Source of the DNA: an uncultured Clostridia bacterium
GTDB lineage: Bacteria > Bacillota > Clostridia > Peptostreptococcales > Anaerovoracaceae
Length of the DNA: 7,155 bases
Assembly: GCA_934277655.1 (NCBI GenBank)
Contig: CAKQVC010000100.1
Span: 1-7,155, forward strand
Direction of reading: 5' to 3'
How positions within the stretch are numbered: position 1 is the stretch's first letter; each line of letters opens with the position of its first letter. Of the stretch, positions 5,769-7,155 are shown piece after piece. The translations under genes were made by a program, and so were the position numbers. The notes beneath the pieces were generated by a model, which saw nothing but the letters and a program-made list of their open reading frames with translations, was not told the DNA's origin and did not search any database.

Positions 5769-6818
5769 ATGAAAAAGAAATTATTATTACTTGCAGTATC
5801 GTTAATCGCTGTAATGCTTGTTTTCGCAGGATGCAGAGGCAATGATGACTCTCAAACAGAGGGGCAGACCGAAGTATGGAAACTGGCTCACACAGAATCC
5901 ACCGGAACAATGTACGACAATTACGCACATCATTTTGCTGACTTGATTTCCGAAAAATCAAACGGTCGCATTTCGGTTGAAATTTATCCGGTAGGTCAGC
6001 TTGGAGATACGGCAACTCAGGTTGAACTTTTGATGAATAACGGTATTCAGTTCGGAATGTTTGCTGCAGGCGATGTAGGTGATATGTTCCCTGCAACTCA
6101 GGCAATGGCATTGAACTTTGTATTCTCAGATAACGATGATGTGAATAATGCAGTATTGACACAGGGTGAAGCAACAAAATACCTTGATACGCTTTTCGAA
6201 GAAAAGAATCTGATCACGTATGACTGGCTCAGCCTCGGCAATATGCAGTGGACAAGCAACAAGCCGCTTCACTCGCTGAGCGATTTCAAGGGCTTCAAGA
6301 TGAGAATCATGGCATCCCCGATTATCGCTGCAAACTATGAAGCACTCGGCGCAAGCCCTACACCGATGGCATTTACGGAAACTTACTCCGGCCTTCAGCT
6401 TAAGACGGTAGAAGGAACCGAACAGCCTCTGAACGCTATTCAGGAAATGAAGTTCTATGAAGTTCAGGACTATATCACAATGTCCAATCACGCACAGATG
6501 GCATCCTTCATATCCATGAATGCAGATTTCTATAACGGTCTTTCCGACGAAGATAAAGCACTTTTGGAAGAAATCAAGCCGGAAATGGAAAGCTTCGCAG
6601 CAGAGAACCTGCAGCAGCTTTTAACTGAAAAGTTTGACGCTATTAAGGAAGCAAAACCGGAAATCAAGGTTGAGGAACTGACAGAAGAAGAAAGACAGGC
6701 ATTCATTGACGCAAGCCTTCCGGTAAGAGACCGCATCGAAGAATTCGGCGGCAAGGAAGCAAAGAAAGTTTTAGACCTCCTGCTTGCAGATGTTGAAAAA
6801 TACGAGAAAGAAAGGTAA
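5769..6818 (+). CDS. TRAP transporter solute-binding lipoprotein (DctP family)
   Basis: This 349-residue extracellular, membrane-anchored binding protein delivers the substrate to the DctQM permease. It has a signal peptide with basic N-terminus MKKK, a hydrophobic core and lipobox FAGC, with lipidated Cys at 22, as expected in a Gram-positive cell. Family blocks include YPVGQLGD (73-80), FKGFKMRIMASPI (173-185) with R179, the arginine that normally clamps the substrate carboxylate, GASPTPMAFTETYSGLQ (194-210), VEGTEQPL (214-221) and KFYEVQDYITMSNH (228-241). Keeping R179 argues that the ligand is a carboxylate. VEGTE replaces the usual VDGQE, so specificity may differ from classical C4-dicarboxylate binders. 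AAAGG (5756-5760) lies 8 bases before the start. The gene follows dctM by 36 bases with no terminator. The order Q-M-P, with the binding protein last, is less common than P-Q-M. Confidence 0.95.
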   Translation: MKKKLLLLAVSLIAVMLVFAGCRGNDDSQTEGQTEVWKLAHTESTGTMYDNYAHHFADLISEKSNGRISVEIYPVGQLGDTATQVELLMNNGIQFGMFAAGDVGDMFPATQAMALNFVFSDNDDVNNAVLTQGEATKYLDTLFEEKNLITYDWLSLGNMQWTSNKPLHSLSDFKGFKMRIMASPIIAANYEALGASPTPMAFTETYSGLQLKTVEGTEQPLNAIQEMKFYEVQDYITMSNHAQMASFISMNADFYNGLSDEDKALLEEIKPEMESFAAENLQQLLTEKFDAIKEAKPEIKVEELTEEERQAFIDASLPVRDRIEEFGGKEAKKVLDLLLADVEKYEKER

Positions 6819-6823
6819 AGAAC

Positions 6824-7155
6824 ATGCGCAGACTCAGACAGAATGTGGATGTGCCGCTTAGTGCGGTAACGCATGATATCAATCAGATCAAAAAAGAATA
6901 TTCATTTTATAAGGGAAGCGCTATTGTAAAAGCATTGAAGAAAAATTTTTTTGATGCATACTATGTGGAAAACAAGAGTGAAGCAGCAAAGTTGTTACAT
7001 CAGCTGATTCCGGACAACAGCGTCATTGGAGTCGGCGATTCCCATTCCTTCTACGAACTCGATATGGAAAGCGAGTTGAAAACAAGAGGGTGCAAGCTGA
7101 TTCCCAATGTTGCGGCGTTAAACCTGCATAGCTACAACAGCGATGAGTATGGATA
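6824..7155 (+). CDS. LUD-domain protein (LutC/YkgG-like), N-terminal part (3' end outside window)
   Basis: The 110 complete codons visible begin at ATG 6824, 5 bases after the dctP stop. The ribosome binding site GAAAGG overlaps the end of dctP, so the gene is part of the same operon. Residues 41-54 (NFFDAYYVENKSEA) and 66-80 (SVIGVGDSHSFYELD) follow the pattern of LUD-domain proteins, in which a helix-strand segment of the type 'F-x-A-x-Y-V-x-N-x-x-E-A' precedes a glycine-rich 'V-G-x-GxSxTLxELG' turn. Here the turn reads GDSHSFYELD, a variant. Family members include the LutB/LutC lactate-oxidation proteins and many stand-alone clostridial proteins of unknown function. No iron-sulfur motif is visible in this part. 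Whether it is an enzyme acting on the imported acid or an accessory is unknown. Full LUD proteins are about 200-240 residues, so about half is missing. Confidence 0.75.
   Translation, partial: MRRLRQNVDVPLSAVTHDINQIKKEYSFYKGSAIVKALKKNFFDAYYVENKSEAAKLLHQLIPDNSVIGVGDSHSFYELDMESELKTRGCKLIPNVAALNLHSYNSDEYG

Overview
The window reads as the chromosome of a low-to-medium GC Gram-positive anaerobe, most likely an amino-acid-fermenting member of the Clostridia. This is inferred from strong GGAGG-type ribosome binding sites, a lipoprotein-anchored TRAP binding protein, a RocR-like sigma-54 activator and the general codon style. No rRNA or other marker gene is present to fix the taxon. No mobile element, CRISPR array or tRNA was found.

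Left part (1-1261): the 3' part of an N-acyl-D-amino-acid deacylase-like amidohydrolase on the + strand ends at 717. A 544-base gap without an intact gene follows. It holds a weak hairpin after the stop codon, a stretch that can fold into a multibranched RNA (796-880), a very strong bidirectional terminator (926-971), a minus-strand terminator (980-1007), a 41-codon His/Cys-rich reading frame with no start codon (1075-1200, minus) and a 14-bp GC-rich hairpin (1216-1247).

Middle (1262-2976): a PAS / AAA+ / Fis-HTH sigma-54-dependent activator is transcribed leftward. Its divergent control region contains an almost perfect -24/-12 sigma-54 promoter (2907-2923) pointing right. Two repeated dyad-like elements lie about 30 bp apart, roughly 165-200 bp upstream of the predicted start, where enhancer sites for such an activator are expected.

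Right part (2977-7155): a tightly packed rightward operon encodes an arginase/agmatinase-superfamily ureohydrolase, a complete TRAP transporter in the order dctQ-dctM-dctP, and the start of a LUD-domain (LutC/YkgG-like) protein cut off by the window end. The working model is that the PAS-domain activator senses a compound or metabolic state and switches on sigma-54 transcription. The TRAP system then imports an organic acid, and the ureohydrolase cleaves a C-N bond in it. The ureohydrolase keeps all six metal ligands but has an SG motif where agmatinases have HG, which resembles formimidoylglutamases. A formimidoyl or guanidino carboxylate is therefore a plausible substrate, but this is inference. 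The LUD protein's role is unknown.
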